A stretch of DNA of 64,000 bases from Bog-793 sp963761425. GTDB lineage: Bacteria; Actinomycetota; Acidimicrobiia; Acidimicrobiales; Bog-793. Below, piece by piece: positions 45,197-54,913 of the stretch; position 1 is the first letter of the stretch; every line of letters starts with the position of its first letter. The notes under the pieces were generated by a model, which searched no databases, was not told where the DNA came from, and saw nothing but the letters and a program-made list of their open reading frames with translations. The stretch lies in NCBI GenBank assembly GCA_963761425.1, contig CAVXGQ010000005.1:372001-436000 (forward strand), written 5' to 3'. The position numbers were made by a program, and so were the translations under genes.

Positions 45197-46084
45197 GTGC
45201 GGGCGTTCGTCACCGGTGCATCCGGATTCGTCGGGACCTGGCTCACCCGCCACCTGGAGGCGTCGGGCGACGAGGTCTTCCCCTTGCGCGACGAGTTCGA
45301 CATCGCCGACGAAGAGGCGGTGGCCCGGGAAGCCAGGCTCGCCCGGCCGGAGGTGATCTACCACCTCGCCGGCCTGACCCACGTCGGTCGCTCCTGGGAG
45401 GCGCCGGCGGAGACCTTTCGGGTGAACGCCCTCGGCACGCTGGTCCTCCTCGAGGTGGCGCGCCAGCTGACGCCGACCCCCCGGGTCATCCTGGTGAGCT
45501 CGGCCGAGGTCTACGGGAAGGCGGGGAGCGCCCCGGTGGACGAAGACACGCCGTTGCGCCCGGTGACGCCGTACGCCGCCAGCAAGGTGGCGGCGGAGTA
45601 CCTCGGGCTCCAGTCGTACCTCGGCCGGGGCCTCGAAGTCGTCCGGGTCCGGCCCTTCAACCACGTGGGGCCGGGCCAAGCCGAATTCTTCGTGGTCTCG
45701 GCCCTCGTCCGACGGGTGGTCGAGGCGGAGCGTTCCGGGTCCGGTGTGGTCCGGGTGGGCAACCTCACCCCGGCGAGGGACTTCACCGACGTGCGGGACG
45801 TCGTTCGGGCCTACCGGCTCCTCGCCGAAATCGGTGTCGCCGGCGAGGTCTACAACGTCTGCTCCGGCGAGGCGGTCTCCGTCGCCAAGGTGCTCGAAGA
45901 GATCATCTCGCTCGCCGCGGGATCGGTCGTACCGGTCGAGGATCCCGCCCTGGTGCGGCCGGTCGACCTGCCGGTCCTCGTCGGTGACGGCCGCCGACTG
46001 GCGGCGCTGACCGGTTGGAAACCGGAGATCCCGCTGCGCCAGACCCTGGTCGACGTGCTGGAGGAGTGTCGGGAGCGCGGCTAG
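45197..46084 (+). CDS. rmd: GDP-4-keto-6-deoxy-D-mannose reductase-like SDR
   Basis: 295 residues. VTGASGFVGTWL at the N-terminus, HLAGLTHVGRSW, SSAEVYG, catalytic PYAASK, and RPFNHVGPGQ followed by GNLTPARDFTDVRD, the pattern I know from Rmd. It would reduce the Gmd product to GDP-D-rhamnose. Gmd itself is 41 kb away at 3920. Strong ribosome site (AAGGAGAGG) before GTG 45197, and TAGCCT at 45173-45178 may be a promoter. Other GDP- or UDP-sugar reductions cannot be excluded. Confidence 0.78.
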   Translation: MRAFVTGASGFVGTWLTRHLEASGDEVFPLRDEFDIADEEAVAREARLARPEVIYHLAGLTHVGRSWEAPAETFRVNALGTLVLLEVARQLTPTPRVILVSSAEVYGKAGSAPVDEDTPLRPVTPYAASKVAAEYLGLQSYLGRGLEVVRVRPFNHVGPGQAEFFVVSALVRRVVEAERSGSGVVRVGNLTPARDFTDVRDVVRAYRLLAEIGVAGEVYNVCSGEAVSVAKVLEEIISLAAGSVVPVEDPALVRPVDLPVLVGDGRRLAALTGWKPEIPLRQTLVDVLEECRERG

Positions 46085-46126
46085 CGGCGGGGCCTCGGCG
46101 CTTAGGCGTGGCGGTGACACCCCGAC

Positions 46127-46132
46127 TAGCCT
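46127..46132 (+). promoter_or_regulatory. -10 box before the large GT2 gene
   Basis: TAGCCT ends 10 nt before the ATG at 46143; there is no Shine-Dalgarno, so a very short or absent leader is likely. Confidence 0.3.
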
Positions 46133-46142
46133 GAGATCTCCG

Positions 46143-49076
46143 ATGCCGGAGGAGCACGCGCCACCGGTCGTCGTCGTCGTCGTAGCCTCCGATTCTGGAC
46201 CGTGGTTCGAGCAGAGTCTTGCCGCGCTTGTGGCGCAGGACTACTCGAACCTGACGACGCTCGTCGTCGACGCGGCCAGCAACGAGCCACTCGCGCCCCG
46301 CGTGGCGGCGATCGCGCCGGGGTTCTACATCATCCGGCTCGACGAGAACCGGGGTTTTGGCCCTAGTGCCAATGCGGTGATCGACACCGTCGAGGGCGCG
46401 ACCTACTACCTGTTCTGCCACGACGATGTGGTGCTCGACCCCGGGGCGGTCCGGGCGATGGTCGAGGAGGCGTTGCGTGCCAACGCCGGGATCGTGGGCC
46501 CGAAGCTCGTCGACGCCGCCGAGCCAGACCGCATCCTGCAGCTCGGACTCAGCATGGACCGGTTCGGCGCGCCGGTGCGCCGGGTCCAGCGGCGCGAGTT
46601 CGACCAGTCCCAGCACGACGAGCCCCGCGAGGTCTTCGCCGTCCCAGGCGGGTGCAAGCTCATCCGGGCCGACCTGTTCGCCGCCATCGGGGGGTTCGAC
46701 CCGGAGATCTCGATGTTCGGCGAGGACATCGACCTGTCCTGGCGGGCCCGTATCGCGGGGGCCCGGATCTTCGTGACCCCGCTCGCCACGGTGCGCCACT
46801 TGGAGGCGACCGCGGCGAGGCGCCGACCGCTGCCCGAGGCCCGTGCCTTGCAATGGCGTCACATGTTGCGTGCCGCGCTGAAGAACTACGGCCCGACCCG
46901 CAGGACCCGCATCGTGGTCCAGTTGGCCGTGCTGAGCGCGGCGGAGGTCGTGTACTTCACGCTGGCCGGCCGGCGTCGGCGGGCCCGAGAGGTGATCGAC
47001 GCCTGGCGTTGGAACCTCGCCCCGGCCCGGGACCTCCGAGGCGCCCGGGCCGCCGTGGGGGCGACCCGGCGGGTGAGCGACCGGGCGGTGTTCCGCCTGG
47101 CGGCGCACCGGTCCTCCCGCCTCCGGCGGGCGGCGCGTCCCCCGGTCGAGGCGCTGGTCCTGCGCTGGACCCGTCGGCGTGGCACCGGGGAACCGGCCCC
47201 CGGCGAGGTCGTCCGGGAGCGCCGCCCGCGCTGGATGACGGTGGGTGCCGTGCTCGCCGGGCTCGTCGCCATCGTCGGGTCGCGCCTTATCCTCACCGGT
47301 CACCTGCCGCTGGTCGGCGGCTACCTGCCGATTCCCGAGCCGTTCCACCTCCTCGCGACCTACCTCGGGGGGACGACCGACCGGGGGACCCAGCCGACCG
47401 GTCCGGCGTCGCCGGCGTTCGCCATCCTCGGACTCGGCGGCCTGCTGGCCGCCGGGTCGATGGGGGTGGTCCTGAAGGTCGGGATGGTCCTCGCGGTGGT
47501 CGCCGGGGTGTTCGGGGTGGTGCGCCTGTGTCGTCCGCTCGGTCCCCGGGTGGCGGGGTTCGCCGCCGGGATCACCTACCTGTTCCTTCCGCTGGTCTGG
47601 AACGACCTCGCCCGCGGGGACCTGCAGGCGCTGGTGGTCTACGGCGGGATGCCCTGGATGCTGGCCCGCGTGGCCCGAGGAAGCGGGCTCCCGCCGTTCG
47701 CCGCCCAGCCGGTGGCGACCCGCTCCCGCGCCACGGTGGAGGAATGCCTCAGCCTCGGCGTGATCGTCGCCGTGGTGGCGTCGTTCGCTCCGGTGGCGGT
47801 GATCGACCTGCTGGTGGCGTCGGTCGCCTTCGTGGGGAGTTCTTTCGCGGTCTTCGGGATGGCGGCGGGGAGGCAGTCGGTGCGCGCCCTCGCCGTGGCG
47901 GCCGGATCGGTCGTCGTCGCGTTCGTGCTGTGCCTTCCCTGGTCGGTCACCTTCCTTCAGTCCGGCGCTCGTTGGAGCGCGGTGGCGGGCGTGGTGGCGA
48001 CCGGCTCGGGGGTGCCCAACCTGGCCTCGCTTTTGCGGTTCGACCTCGGGCCGATCGGCAGCGGACCGATCAGCTACGCCTTCGTGGCGGCGGCACTTTT
48101 CGTCCTCGTGGTCGGGAGGGCCGAGCGCTTCGCCTGGGCGGTGCGCTGGTGGGCGGTCGCGCTGGCGACCATCGCCTTTGCCTGGGCCGCCGGCGAAGGC
48201 TGGCTCGGCGCCGGAGGGGGGGCCACGCGCGCCCTGGTCACGCCGGCGGCTTCGTGCGTGGCCGTGCTGGTGGGCCTGGGGGTCGCCTCGATGGCCCGGG
48301 AGGTGTCGCTCTCGCGGCTGGGGTGGCGTCAGGTGGCGACGATCGGATTCTCCCTGGTCGCTCTGGCCGGGTTGTTGCCGGTGCTCGCCGAAGCCTGGGG
48401 CGGCCGCTGGAACCTTCCCTCGTTCGGCTACGACTCGATCCTTTCCGCGACCGGAGGCCGCCGGGACGTCGGCGGCTCGGGGCGTGAGCTCTGGCTCGGG
48501 GCGCCGCTCGCCCTGCCGCTGCAGGGGTGGCAGATCCGTCCGGGCTTTGCCGAGGCCCTGACGATCGCCGGCCTGCCGGACGCCACCGCGCTGTGGCCCA
48601 ACGCCAATCCCGGCACCGCGGCGGTGCTCGCCGCGGCGGTGACCGACGCCGAGCTGGGGCGCACGGTCGAGCTCGGGCGGCTCCTCGCCCCCAGCGGGGT
48701 GTCGGTGATCGTCGTCCCGACCGCCTTCGCGCCGGTGCTGGCCGGCGTGCAGTCGGCGACGGAGGCCCCCCCGCCGCGGGGTCTCCTGGCGGCTCTGTCG
48801 AATCAGCTGGACCTGCGGGAGCTGCCGAGAGAGGGGGGCACGTTCTCCTTCGAGAACATGTCCTGGCGGGGTTCCGGGGTGCGGGTGCCCTCGGTTCCCG
48901 GCGGCGCGATTCCAGCGCCACTGCGGGCCCTCGGCGTGGTGGTGGCGCTCGTCGGCTGGCTCGGCACCGCCCTGGCCGCGGTGACCCGGCGGCGGAGGGC
49001 CCGGCGGGCCCGGCGGGTCGGGACCTCGGGCGGTGCGGTCCCGGCGGCGGCCGGATCGATCGGGGCGCAACCGTGA
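46143..49076 (+). CDS. giant membrane-bound GT2 glycosyltransferase
   Basis: 977 residues. N-terminal GT2 domain (about 8-260) with VVVVASDSGPW, ENRGFG, the metal site FCHDDVVLD, and MFGEDIDLSWRARI. After a basic linker come many membrane helices (about 355-800), then a soluble stretch (about 810-915) and a last helix (about 930-950) with a very basic tail (RRRRARRARR). Such fusions are known in actinobacterial envelope clusters next to DUF5719, manB and the SIS gene. The membrane half may be a polyprenyl-linked GT-C-like enzyme or exporter. Its stop overlaps the next gene by 4 nt. Confidence 0.82.
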   Translation: MPEEHAPPVVVVVVASDSGPWFEQSLAALVAQDYSNLTTLVVDAASNEPLAPRVAAIAPGFYIIRLDENRGFGPSANAVIDTVEGATYYLFCHDDVVLDPGAVRAMVEEALRANAGIVGPKLVDAAEPDRILQLGLSMDRFGAPVRRVQRREFDQSQHDEPREVFAVPGGCKLIRADLFAAIGGFDPEISMFGEDIDLSWRARIAGARIFVTPLATVRHLEATAARRRPLPEARALQWRHMLRAALKNYGPTRRTRIVVQLAVLSAAEVVYFTLAGRRRRAREVIDAWRWNLAPARDLRGARAAVGATRRVSDRAVFRLAAHRSSRLRRAARPPVEALVLRWTRRRGTGEPAPGEVVRERRPRWMTVGAVLAGLVAIVGSRLILTGHLPLVGGYLPIPEPFHLLATYLGGTTDRGTQPTGPASPAFAILGLGGLLAAGSMGVVLKVGMVLAVVAGVFGVVRLCRPLGPRVAGFAAGITYLFLPLVWNDLARGDLQALVVYGGMPWMLARVARGSGLPPFAAQPVATRSRATVEECLSLGVIVAVVASFAPVAVIDLLVASVAFVGSSFAVFGMAAGRQSVRALAVAAGSVVVAFVLCLPWSVTFLQSGARWSAVAGVVATGSGVPNLASLLRFDLGPIGSGPISYAFVAAALFVLVVGRAERFAWAVRWWAVALATIAFAWAAGEGWLGAGGGATRALVTPAASCVAVLVGLGVASMAREVSLSRLGWRQVATIGFSLVALAGLLPVLAEAWGGRWNLPSFGYDSILSATGGRRDVGGSGRELWLGAPLALPLQGWQIRPGFAEALTIAGLPDATALWPNANPGTAAVLAAAVTDAELGRTVELGRLLAPSGVSVIVVPTAFAPVLAGVQSATEAPPPRGLLAALSNQLDLRELPREGGTFSFENMSWRGSGVRVPSVPGGAIPAPLRALGVVVALVGWLGTALAAVTRRRRARRARRVGTSGGAVPAAAGSIGAQP

Positions 49077-50581
49077 CCGCCGACGCCGGCTCGGCTGCGA
49101 GGGTGGGAAGCCGGCGCCTGCCGGTGGCGGCGGCGGTGCTGGCCGCCCTGGCGCTCGCCGGTTTGGCCAGCGTGGCCATCCACCCGGTGGCGAGCCGGCC
49201 CGCCTCCCCCTCGGCCGCCGGCGCGGTAAAGGGCCTGCCGGGGGCGGACTCGACGGCGTGGTTCTGTGCGGGCCCGTTGCCGGTGGGCACGCCCCACGAG
49301 GCCTCGTCGATCGCCATCGCCAATCTCCGGGCCGCGCCGGTCGGGGCGGCGGTGACCATCGTCCTCGCCTCGGGGGCGACGTCGACCGAAGAGGTCTCGA
49401 TCCCGGCTCGGGGTGAGTCGGTCGTGGGGCTTTCGCACCTCCACACCCCGTCGGTGGCCGCCGCCAGCGTCGTCGCCGACCGCCCCGGGGTCGAAGTGGT
49501 GGAACTGGTCCATGGTGCCCTCGGACCGGACGTCTCGCCGTGCTCCGGGCAGGTGGCGATGACCCAGTACCTGGCGGCCGGGAGTACGCGGGCGGGGAAC
49601 AACCTGGCCATCGCCCTCTACGACCCGGGCTCGACGCCCGCCGTCGCCAGCGTGTCGTTCGCCACGCCGTCCGGGCCCCAGTCGCCCCCCGCCCTGCAGG
49701 GGGTGCCCGTCCCGGCCGGTCGGGTTGTCGTCGTCTACGTGGCCCACTCGCTGCCGTTCCGGCGGTTCCTGTCGGCGACGGTCCACGCCTCGGGCGGGGG
49801 GGTCGTCGCCGGCGCTCTCGACGTCGTGGAGAACCGCGGGGTCACCTTCGAGGCCCTGGAGAGTCCGGTCGTCTCGGCCTCGACGCAGTGGTTCTTTCCC
49901 GCGGCCCCGGCGGGCGCCTCCGCCCAGCAGACCTTCGACCTCCTGAATCCCGGACGCCGCACAGCCGATCTGGAGATCCGCCTGGGCGGGCCGGTCGGGG
50001 TGGGCGAGATCACGCTGTCCCTGGCGCCCGGGGCGACGACGCGGTACTCCCCGGCCTCGGATCTCTCGTCGGCGGCGGTGCGCTGGGCGAGCGTCACCTC
50101 GATGAACCAGGTGCCGATCGTCGCGGCCCGCGAACTCCTCGTCGCGTCGCCGCTCCGGGTGAGGGCCCCGCGGGCGAAGAAGCCGGCGGCGCGTCGCCGC
50201 CTCGCCTTGCACCTCCTCCCGACGCTCCCGGTCGGGTTCGCCATCACCTCGGGCGCCACCAGCTCGGCGGACAGCTGGGTGCTGGGCGGCGGTCAGAGCG
50301 ACGCCCGGATCTCCGAGTTCGTGACGGTGGCCAACCCCTCGGGGCGGTCCGCCACGGTGTGGATCCGCCCGCTTACTGGATCGTTCGCCGGCCTCGGTCC
50401 GGTGAGGGTCGCGGCCCACGGGTCGGTCGTCGTCAACCTGGCTGACCTCCCGGCCGCCTCGGGGCGGCTGTCGCTGCAGGTGACGAGCAACGTGGGGGTG
50501 GTGGCGAGTGGGGAGCTCTACACCAGGGGCTCGACCGGGTCGCCCGGCTTGGCGGCCCCGGCGGCGTTCCCAGCCGGCTGA
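49073..50581 (+). CDS. DUF5719-type secreted or membrane-anchored protein
   Basis: 502 residues. One N-terminal hydrophobic helix (about 16-37) acting as a signal or anchor, then a Ala/Val/Gly/Ser-rich beta domain outside the cell with repeated TVAxxP/VVAARELLVAS-like strands, and ARTLLLF-free low-complexity tail. DUF5719 proteins follow a large GT2 protein in actinobacteria; function unknown, probably a surface glycan partner. GTG start overlaps the GT2 stop. The last 64 nt overlap the 3' end of ftsH on the opposite strand. Confidence 0.72.
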   Translation: MTADAGSAARVGSRRLPVAAAVLAALALAGLASVAIHPVASRPASPSAAGAVKGLPGADSTAWFCAGPLPVGTPHEASSIAIANLRAAPVGAAVTIVLASGATSTEEVSIPARGESVVGLSHLHTPSVAAASVVADRPGVEVVELVHGALGPDVSPCSGQVAMTQYLAAGSTRAGNNLAIALYDPGSTPAVASVSFATPSGPQSPPALQGVPVPAGRVVVVYVAHSLPFRRFLSATVHASGGGVVAGALDVVENRGVTFEALESPVVSASTQWFFPAAPAGASAQQTFDLLNPGRRTADLEIRLGGPVGVGEITLSLAPGATTRYSPASDLSSAAVRWASVTSMNQVPIVAARELLVASPLRVRAPRAKKPAARRRLALHLLPTLPVGFAITSGATSSADSWVLGGGQSDARISEFVTVANPSGRSATVWIRPLTGSFAGLGPVRVAAHGSVVVNLADLPAASGRLSLQVTSNVGVVASGELYTRGSTGSPGLAAPAAFPAG

Positions 50582-52578
50582 ACCCCGGAGGTTCCGGACT
50601 CGCCGTTCGAACCGGCCCCGGCGGTGGCCGAGACGGGCTGCGGCGCCGGGGCCGCCATCCCCCCGACGACGTGGGCGACGTCCGGCTCCTCGCCGTGCAC
50701 GGGTCGGCCGTAGGCGCTGTCGATGAGGCGGGCCACCTCGGCTCCGTCTATCGACTCGCGCTCGAGGAGGGCTTTGGCGACCGCCTCGAGGCCGGTGCGG
50801 TGCTCCTCGAGGATCCGCCGGGCCCGGTCTTCCTGTTCCCGCAGAATCCGGGCAATCTCCTCGTCGACGACGCGGCTGGTGTCCTCGGAGTAGTCGCGGG
50901 TGTGCATGAGATCCTCACCGAGAAAGACCGTCCCCTGGGATCCCCAGGCCATCGGGCCCACGCGGTCGGACATCCCCCACTCGCGGACCATCTTGCGGGC
51001 GAGCTCGGTGTTGCGCTGCAGGTCGTCACTCGCCCCGGTCGAAAGGTCGCCGTAGATGATGAGCTCGGAGACGCGGCCGCCCATGCGCACGCACAGGGCG
51101 TCCTCGATGTACTCGCGCCGGAGGAGGTGCTTCTCCTCGACCGGGAGCTGCCAGGTGACGCCCAGCGCCAGGCCGGTCGGGATGATGCTCACCTTCAGGA
51201 GCGGGTCGGCGTAGGGCAGGACGTAAGAGAGGATGGCATGACCGGTCTCGTGGTAGGCGATCCGGGTCTTTTCGGAGTCGGACAGCACCAGTGAGTCCCG
51301 TTGCTGGCCCATGAGGACGCGGTCGCGTGAGGCATCGAAATCCTGCATCTCGATCACCTGGCTGTTGCGGCGGACGGCGTGGAGCGCGGCCTCGTTCACG
51401 AGGTTGGCGAGGTCGGCGCCGCTCATGCCCGGCGTGCCTCGGGCCACGACCTCGAGGTCAACATCGGGTCCGATCCGCTTGTCCCGACAGTGCACCTGCA
51501 GGATCGGCACCCGCTCGGACAGGTCGGGGAGGGGGACGATGATCTCCCGGTCGAACCTCCCGGGCCGCAAGAGGGCGGGGTCGAGGATGTCCGGTCGGTT
51601 GGTCGCGGCCATCATCACGACCCCTTCGGCCGGGTCGAAGCCGTCCATCTCGTTCAGCATCTGGTTGAGGGTCTGCTCGCGTTCGTCGTGCCCGCCGCCG
51701 AGCCCGGCGCCGCGCTTTCGGCCGATCGAATCGATCTCGTCGACGAAGATGATCGCGGGGGCCTGCTTGCGGGCGTTCATGAACAGGTCCCGCACCCGGC
51801 TTGCCCCCACTCCGACGAACATCTCCATGAAGTCCGAGCCGCTCACCGACAGGAACGGCACCCCGGCCTCGCCGGCGACCGCCCGCGCGAGCAGGGTCTT
51901 TCCCGTTCCGGGGGGTCCGACGAGGAGGATGCCTTTCGGGATGCGGGCGCCGATCTCCCGGAAGCGCCCCGGGGACTTCAGGAATTCGACGATCTCGTTG
52001 ATCTCGAGCTTGACCCCGGCGTAACCCGCCACGTCGGCGAAGGTCGTGCGTGGCCGTTCGGTCGAGTACACCTTGGCGCGGGACCGGCCGATCGACATGA
52101 TGCCGCTCATCTGGCCCTGGGCCCGTCGTTGCAGCCAGATGAAAAGGACGGCGATGAGGAGGATCGGCACGAGGTAGATGATCAGGTCCGGCAGGATGCT
52201 TGAGGACGGGGTGTCGAACTTCACCGTCGCCCCGGAGGCGCCGAGCTTGGCGATCTCCGAAGCCGACAGCGCGAGCGGACCGGTGGTCGTGTAGCTGGCC
52301 CCGCCGTCGAAGGCCGCCTTGAACTGGCCGGTGATCGCGCCCGAGGTGTTATTGACCGTCACCGTCTTCAACTCGTGGCGAGCGAGGTCCTGCTGGAAGC
52401 GGCTCCAGCCGATGGCCTGGGCGCTGGAGTGGGAGATCAACGACGAGCCGAACAGGACCAAGACGAGCACGACGACCAGGCCGGCCAGCACCCACCGCCA
52501 GGTGCTGTCGCCGCCCTGGCCGGGCGCGCCGGAACCGGGGCCGCCCGGTTGGCGCATGTCGTCAGGAGGTCTGCTCAT
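50518..52578 (-). CDS. ftsH: ATP-dependent membrane zinc protease FtsH
   Basis: 686 residues. Two membrane helices (about 27-47 and 130-148) with a periplasmic-side domain between. AAA domain: Walker A GPPGTGKT, Walker B IIFVDEID, and the pore loop MFVGVGA; second region of homology RPDILDPALLRPGRFDR. Protease: HETGH zinc site. Degrades misfolded or regulated membrane proteins. ATG 52578 is chosen because TACGAT ends 7 nt upstream (leaderless); ATG 52587 is 3 codons longer. C-terminal 60 residues are Pro/Ala/Gly-rich and overlap the DUF5719 gene by 64 nt. Confidence 0.95.
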   Translation of the reverse strand: MSRPPDDMRQPGGPGSGAPGQGGDSTWRWVLAGLVVVLVLVLFGSSLISHSSAQAIGWSRFQQDLARHELKTVTVNNTSGAITGQFKAAFDGGASYTTTGPLALSASEIAKLGASGATVKFDTPSSSILPDLIIYLVPILLIAVLFIWLQRRAQGQMSGIMSIGRSRAKVYSTERPRTTFADVAGYAGVKLEINEIVEFLKSPGRFREIGARIPKGILLVGPPGTGKTLLARAVAGEAGVPFLSVSGSDFMEMFVGVGASRVRDLFMNARKQAPAIIFVDEIDSIGRKRGAGLGGGHDEREQTLNQMLNEMDGFDPAEGVVMMAATNRPDILDPALLRPGRFDREIIVPLPDLSERVPILQVHCRDKRIGPDVDLEVVARGTPGMSGADLANLVNEAALHAVRRNSQVIEMQDFDASRDRVLMGQQRDSLVLSDSEKTRIAYHETGHAILSYVLPYADPLLKVSIIPTGLALGVTWQLPVEEKHLLRREYIEDALCVRMGGRVSELIIYGDLSTGASDDLQRNTELARKMVREWGMSDRVGPMAWGSQGTVFLGEDLMHTRDYSEDTSRVVDEEIARILREQEDRARRILEEHRTGLEAVAKALLERESIDGAEVARLIDSAYGRPVHGEEPDVAHVVGGMAAPAPQPVSATAGAGSNGESGTSGVQPAGNAAGAAKPGDPVEPLV

Positions 52579-52585
52579 CAGGAAC

Positions 52586-52591
52586 ATCGTA
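52586..52591 (-). promoter_or_regulatory. -10 box of leaderless ftsH mRNA
   Basis: On the minus strand TACGAT ends 7 nt before the ATG at 52578 and overlaps the alternative ATG at 52587, arguing for the shorter protein. Confidence 0.35.
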
Positions 52592-52677
52592 GGCGTCCGG
52601 CTGCTGCGGCTGGTCGGCACCGGGTGGACCGGTGGGTTGACCGAGCGATCCGCGCAGGCGACGCTCAGGGAGTGGAG

Positions 52678-53466
52678 GTGGTCGGCGCGAGCAGGGTCCA
52701 CGACGTCGCGCGGCGCGGACGAGCCGGCGCGAACCCCTACGGACTGGGCTGGGCGCTCGTGGGCCTCGGCGCCGGCTTTCTGTGCTCGGCGCTCGCGGTC
52801 GGCGCCTACCTCGAGGCGAGCGGCCACCCCCACGGCTCGGGCGGTTTCGGCGGCGATCTCGTCAGTCTGATCGGGCTTTGGCTGGGATTCGTGGGGGCCG
52901 CCGTCCTCGCCATGCGGATGCGGCCCAACCGGACCAGGCGGCACCTGTTCGCGGCGCTCGCCGACGAGTACGGCCTCGCCATCCGGCTCTGGCCGGACCT
53001 GCCTCTGGGGGTGGCTTTCGGCGTGGCGGCGCAATTCCTCCTCGTCGGGCTGCTCGAGCTGCCGCTGTTGCCGTTCGTGCCGCACCTATTCCATCGGCTC
53101 AACCAGCCGGCGCGATCGCTCGTCGCGCCGGTCCACGGTCCCGGGCTCGTCGTGTTGGGCCTGTTCATCTGCGTGGGAAGCCCGCTGGTGGAAGAGCTGT
53201 TCTTCCGGGGGCTGCTCCTACGAGCGTTGATCGGCGGGTGCACCAACTTCATGACGCGGGCCGCGGTCCCGGTGGCGGTGGTCGTGGTCGGTGTCGTGTT
53301 CGGGTTGGTGCACTTCGAGGCGTTGGAGTTGCCGGCGCTCGCCGGCTTCGGCATCTTGCTCGGCGCCATCGCGACGAAGACGGGGCGCCTCGGCACCGGG
53401 ATCTTCGCTCACGCCACTTTCAACGCCGCGGCGTTCATCTCCTTGGCGGCGATCTCGCTCCATTGA
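52678..53466 (+). CDS. CPBP-family intramembrane metalloprotease
   Basis: 262 residues, about 6-7 membrane helices. CPBP (Abi/Rce1-like) motifs: SPLVEELFFRGLLLR with the catalytic Glu pair and VFGLVHFE with a metal-ligand His; a further IFAHATFNAAA supplies the last His and Asn. Substrate unknown; family members process prenylated proteins, peptides or bacteriocins. GTG 52678 has GGAG 5 nt upstream; GTG 52672 is nearly as good. It diverges from ftsH, another membrane protease. Confidence 0.85.
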   Translation: MVGASRVHDVARRGRAGANPYGLGWALVGLGAGFLCSALAVGAYLEASGHPHGSGGFGGDLVSLIGLWLGFVGAAVLAMRMRPNRTRRHLFAALADEYGLAIRLWPDLPLGVAFGVAAQFLLVGLLELPLLPFVPHLFHRLNQPARSLVAPVHGPGLVVLGLFICVGSPLVEELFFRGLLLRALIGGCTNFMTRAAVPVAVVVVGVVFGLVHFEALELPALAGFGILLGAIATKTGRLGTGIFAHATFNAAAFISLAAISLH

Positions 53467-53498
53467 CCAAGGGCAGGTGGTGCCTCGAGCGTCCCGGG

Positions 53499-53504
53499 TA
53501 ATGT
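53499..53504 (+). promoter_or_regulatory. -10 box before manB
   Basis: TAATGT ends 8 nt before the ATG at 53513; a near-leaderless placement. Confidence 0.3.
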
Positions 53505-53512
53505 CGAGGGCC

Positions 53513-54904
53513 ATGGCCGATCCGGGCGAATTGGGCGCGATTTTCAAGGCCTACGACGTCCGAGGGGTGGTTCCCGCGGAGATCGACGCCCGTCGCTGTT
53601 TCGCGATCGGAGCCGGGTTCGCCTCCTTCGCCCGCCAGGCGGAGGGGGCGCGCCGCCTGGCGGTCGGCCACGACATGCGGACGTCGGGCGCCGCGCTCGC
53701 CAGTTCGTTCACCGCTGGCGCCGAGTCCGTGGGCGCCGAGGTCGTCCTTGTCGGCCTGGCTTCCACCGACCTCCTCTACTACGCCTCCGGGGTGCTCGGC
53801 GCGCCGGGCGCAATGCTGACCGCCTCGCACAATCCGCCCGATTACAACGGGATCAAGTTCTGCCTTTCCGGGGCCAGGCCGGTTGGCCAGGACACCGGTT
53901 TGTCCGACATCCGGCGCGGCGCCGAGGCCGTGCTTGGGGGGCTCGGAGCCGAGGTCCCCAGGCCGCGGGCGACGGTCGACGGTCGGGACTGGTTCGGTGA
54001 GTTCGCCCGTCACGTCCGATCGTTCGTCGACCGGTCCCGACTGGTGCCGTTGCGGGTCGTCGCCGACACGGCCAACGGGATGGGCGGTCTCGTCGTGCCC
54101 CGGGTGTTCGAGAACCTGCCTTTCACCCTCGACCTGCTCTACGGCGAACTCGACGGGACCTTTCCCAACCATCCGGCGAACCCAATCGAACCCGAGAACC
54201 TAGAAGATGTGCGGGCCCGGATACTCGAGACCCGTGCCGACGTCGGACTGGCCTTCGACGGCGACGCGGATCGGGTTTTTCTCATCGATGAGCTCGGCCA
54301 GCCGGTCTCCGGTTCGACGACGACGGCGATCGTGGCCCGGGCGATGCTGGAGAAGTATCCGGGGGAGACAGTCCTTTACAACCTCATCTGCTCGAAGTTC
54401 GTCCCGGAGGTGATCGGCGAGTGCGGCGGCGTGGCGGTGCGCACGCGGGTTGGGCACTCGTTCATCAAGGCGCGCATGGCCGAGACGGGGGCGGTCTTTG
54501 CCGGCGAGCACTCGGGTCACTACTACTTCCGGGACAACTTCCGCGCCGACTCGGGGATCATCGCCGCCGTCGTCGTGCTGGAGGCGCTCTGCCGGGAAAA
54601 GGTGCCCCTGTCGCAGTTTCGTCGGCCTTTCGAGCGCTACGCGGACTCTGGCGAATTGAACACCCGGGTCGCCGACCCCGTGGCGGTGATCGATTCGGTG
54701 GAGCGCCACTACGCGGCCCGGGGCTGCTCCGTCGACCACCTCGATGGTTTGACGGTCGACTTCGGTGATTGGTGGTTCAACCTGCGACCGTCGAACACCG
54801 AGCCCTTGTTACGGCTCAACGTCGAGGCGGCGGACCCCGGTCGCTGCGCCACCCGGGTCGACGAGGTCAAGGCGCTGATCCGGCAATCCGATCATGGGGA
54901 CTGA
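53513..54904 (+). CDS. manB: phosphomannomutase / phosphoglucomutase
   Basis: 463 residues. Interconverts hexose-6- and hexose-1-phosphates. Active phosphoserine S105 in TASHNPPDYNG, Mg2+ loop FDGDADR, sugar loop GEHSGHYYFRD, phosphate-binding loop RPSNTEPLLRLN. It supplies mannose-1-phosphate for the ManC-like enzyme at 39.2 kb. It heads a short operon with the Trm112-like and SIS genes, the same order as around manB in mycobacteria. ATG 53513 preferred over ATG 53501. Confidence 0.95.
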   Translation: MADPGELGAIFKAYDVRGVVPAEIDARRCFAIGAGFASFARQAEGARRLAVGHDMRTSGAALASSFTAGAESVGAEVVLVGLASTDLLYYASGVLGAPGAMLTASHNPPDYNGIKFCLSGARPVGQDTGLSDIRRGAEAVLGGLGAEVPRPRATVDGRDWFGEFARHVRSFVDRSRLVPLRVVADTANGMGGLVVPRVFENLPFTLDLLYGELDGTFPNHPANPIEPENLEDVRARILETRADVGLAFDGDADRVFLIDELGQPVSGSTTTAIVARAMLEKYPGETVLYNLICSKFVPEVIGECGGVAVRTRVGHSFIKARMAETGAVFAGEHSGHYYFRDNFRADSGIIAAVVVLEALCREKVPLSQFRRPFERYADSGELNTRVADPVAVIDSVERHYAARGCSVDHLDGLTVDFGDWWFNLRPSNTEPLLRLNVEAADPGRCATRVDEVKALIRQSDHGD

Positions 54905-54913
54905 AAGGACGCG

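Noticed and set aside
45903..49070. A 1055-codon open frame on the minus strand
   Set aside because: Low-complexity Arg/Pro/Gly/His protein opposite the GT2 membrane gene; a codon-bias artefact.
52579..53085. A longer ftsH reading frame extending 169 codons upstream
   Set aside because: The added sequence is Arg/Gln/Glu-rich antisense of the CPBP protease gene; FtsH homology begins after ATG 52578.
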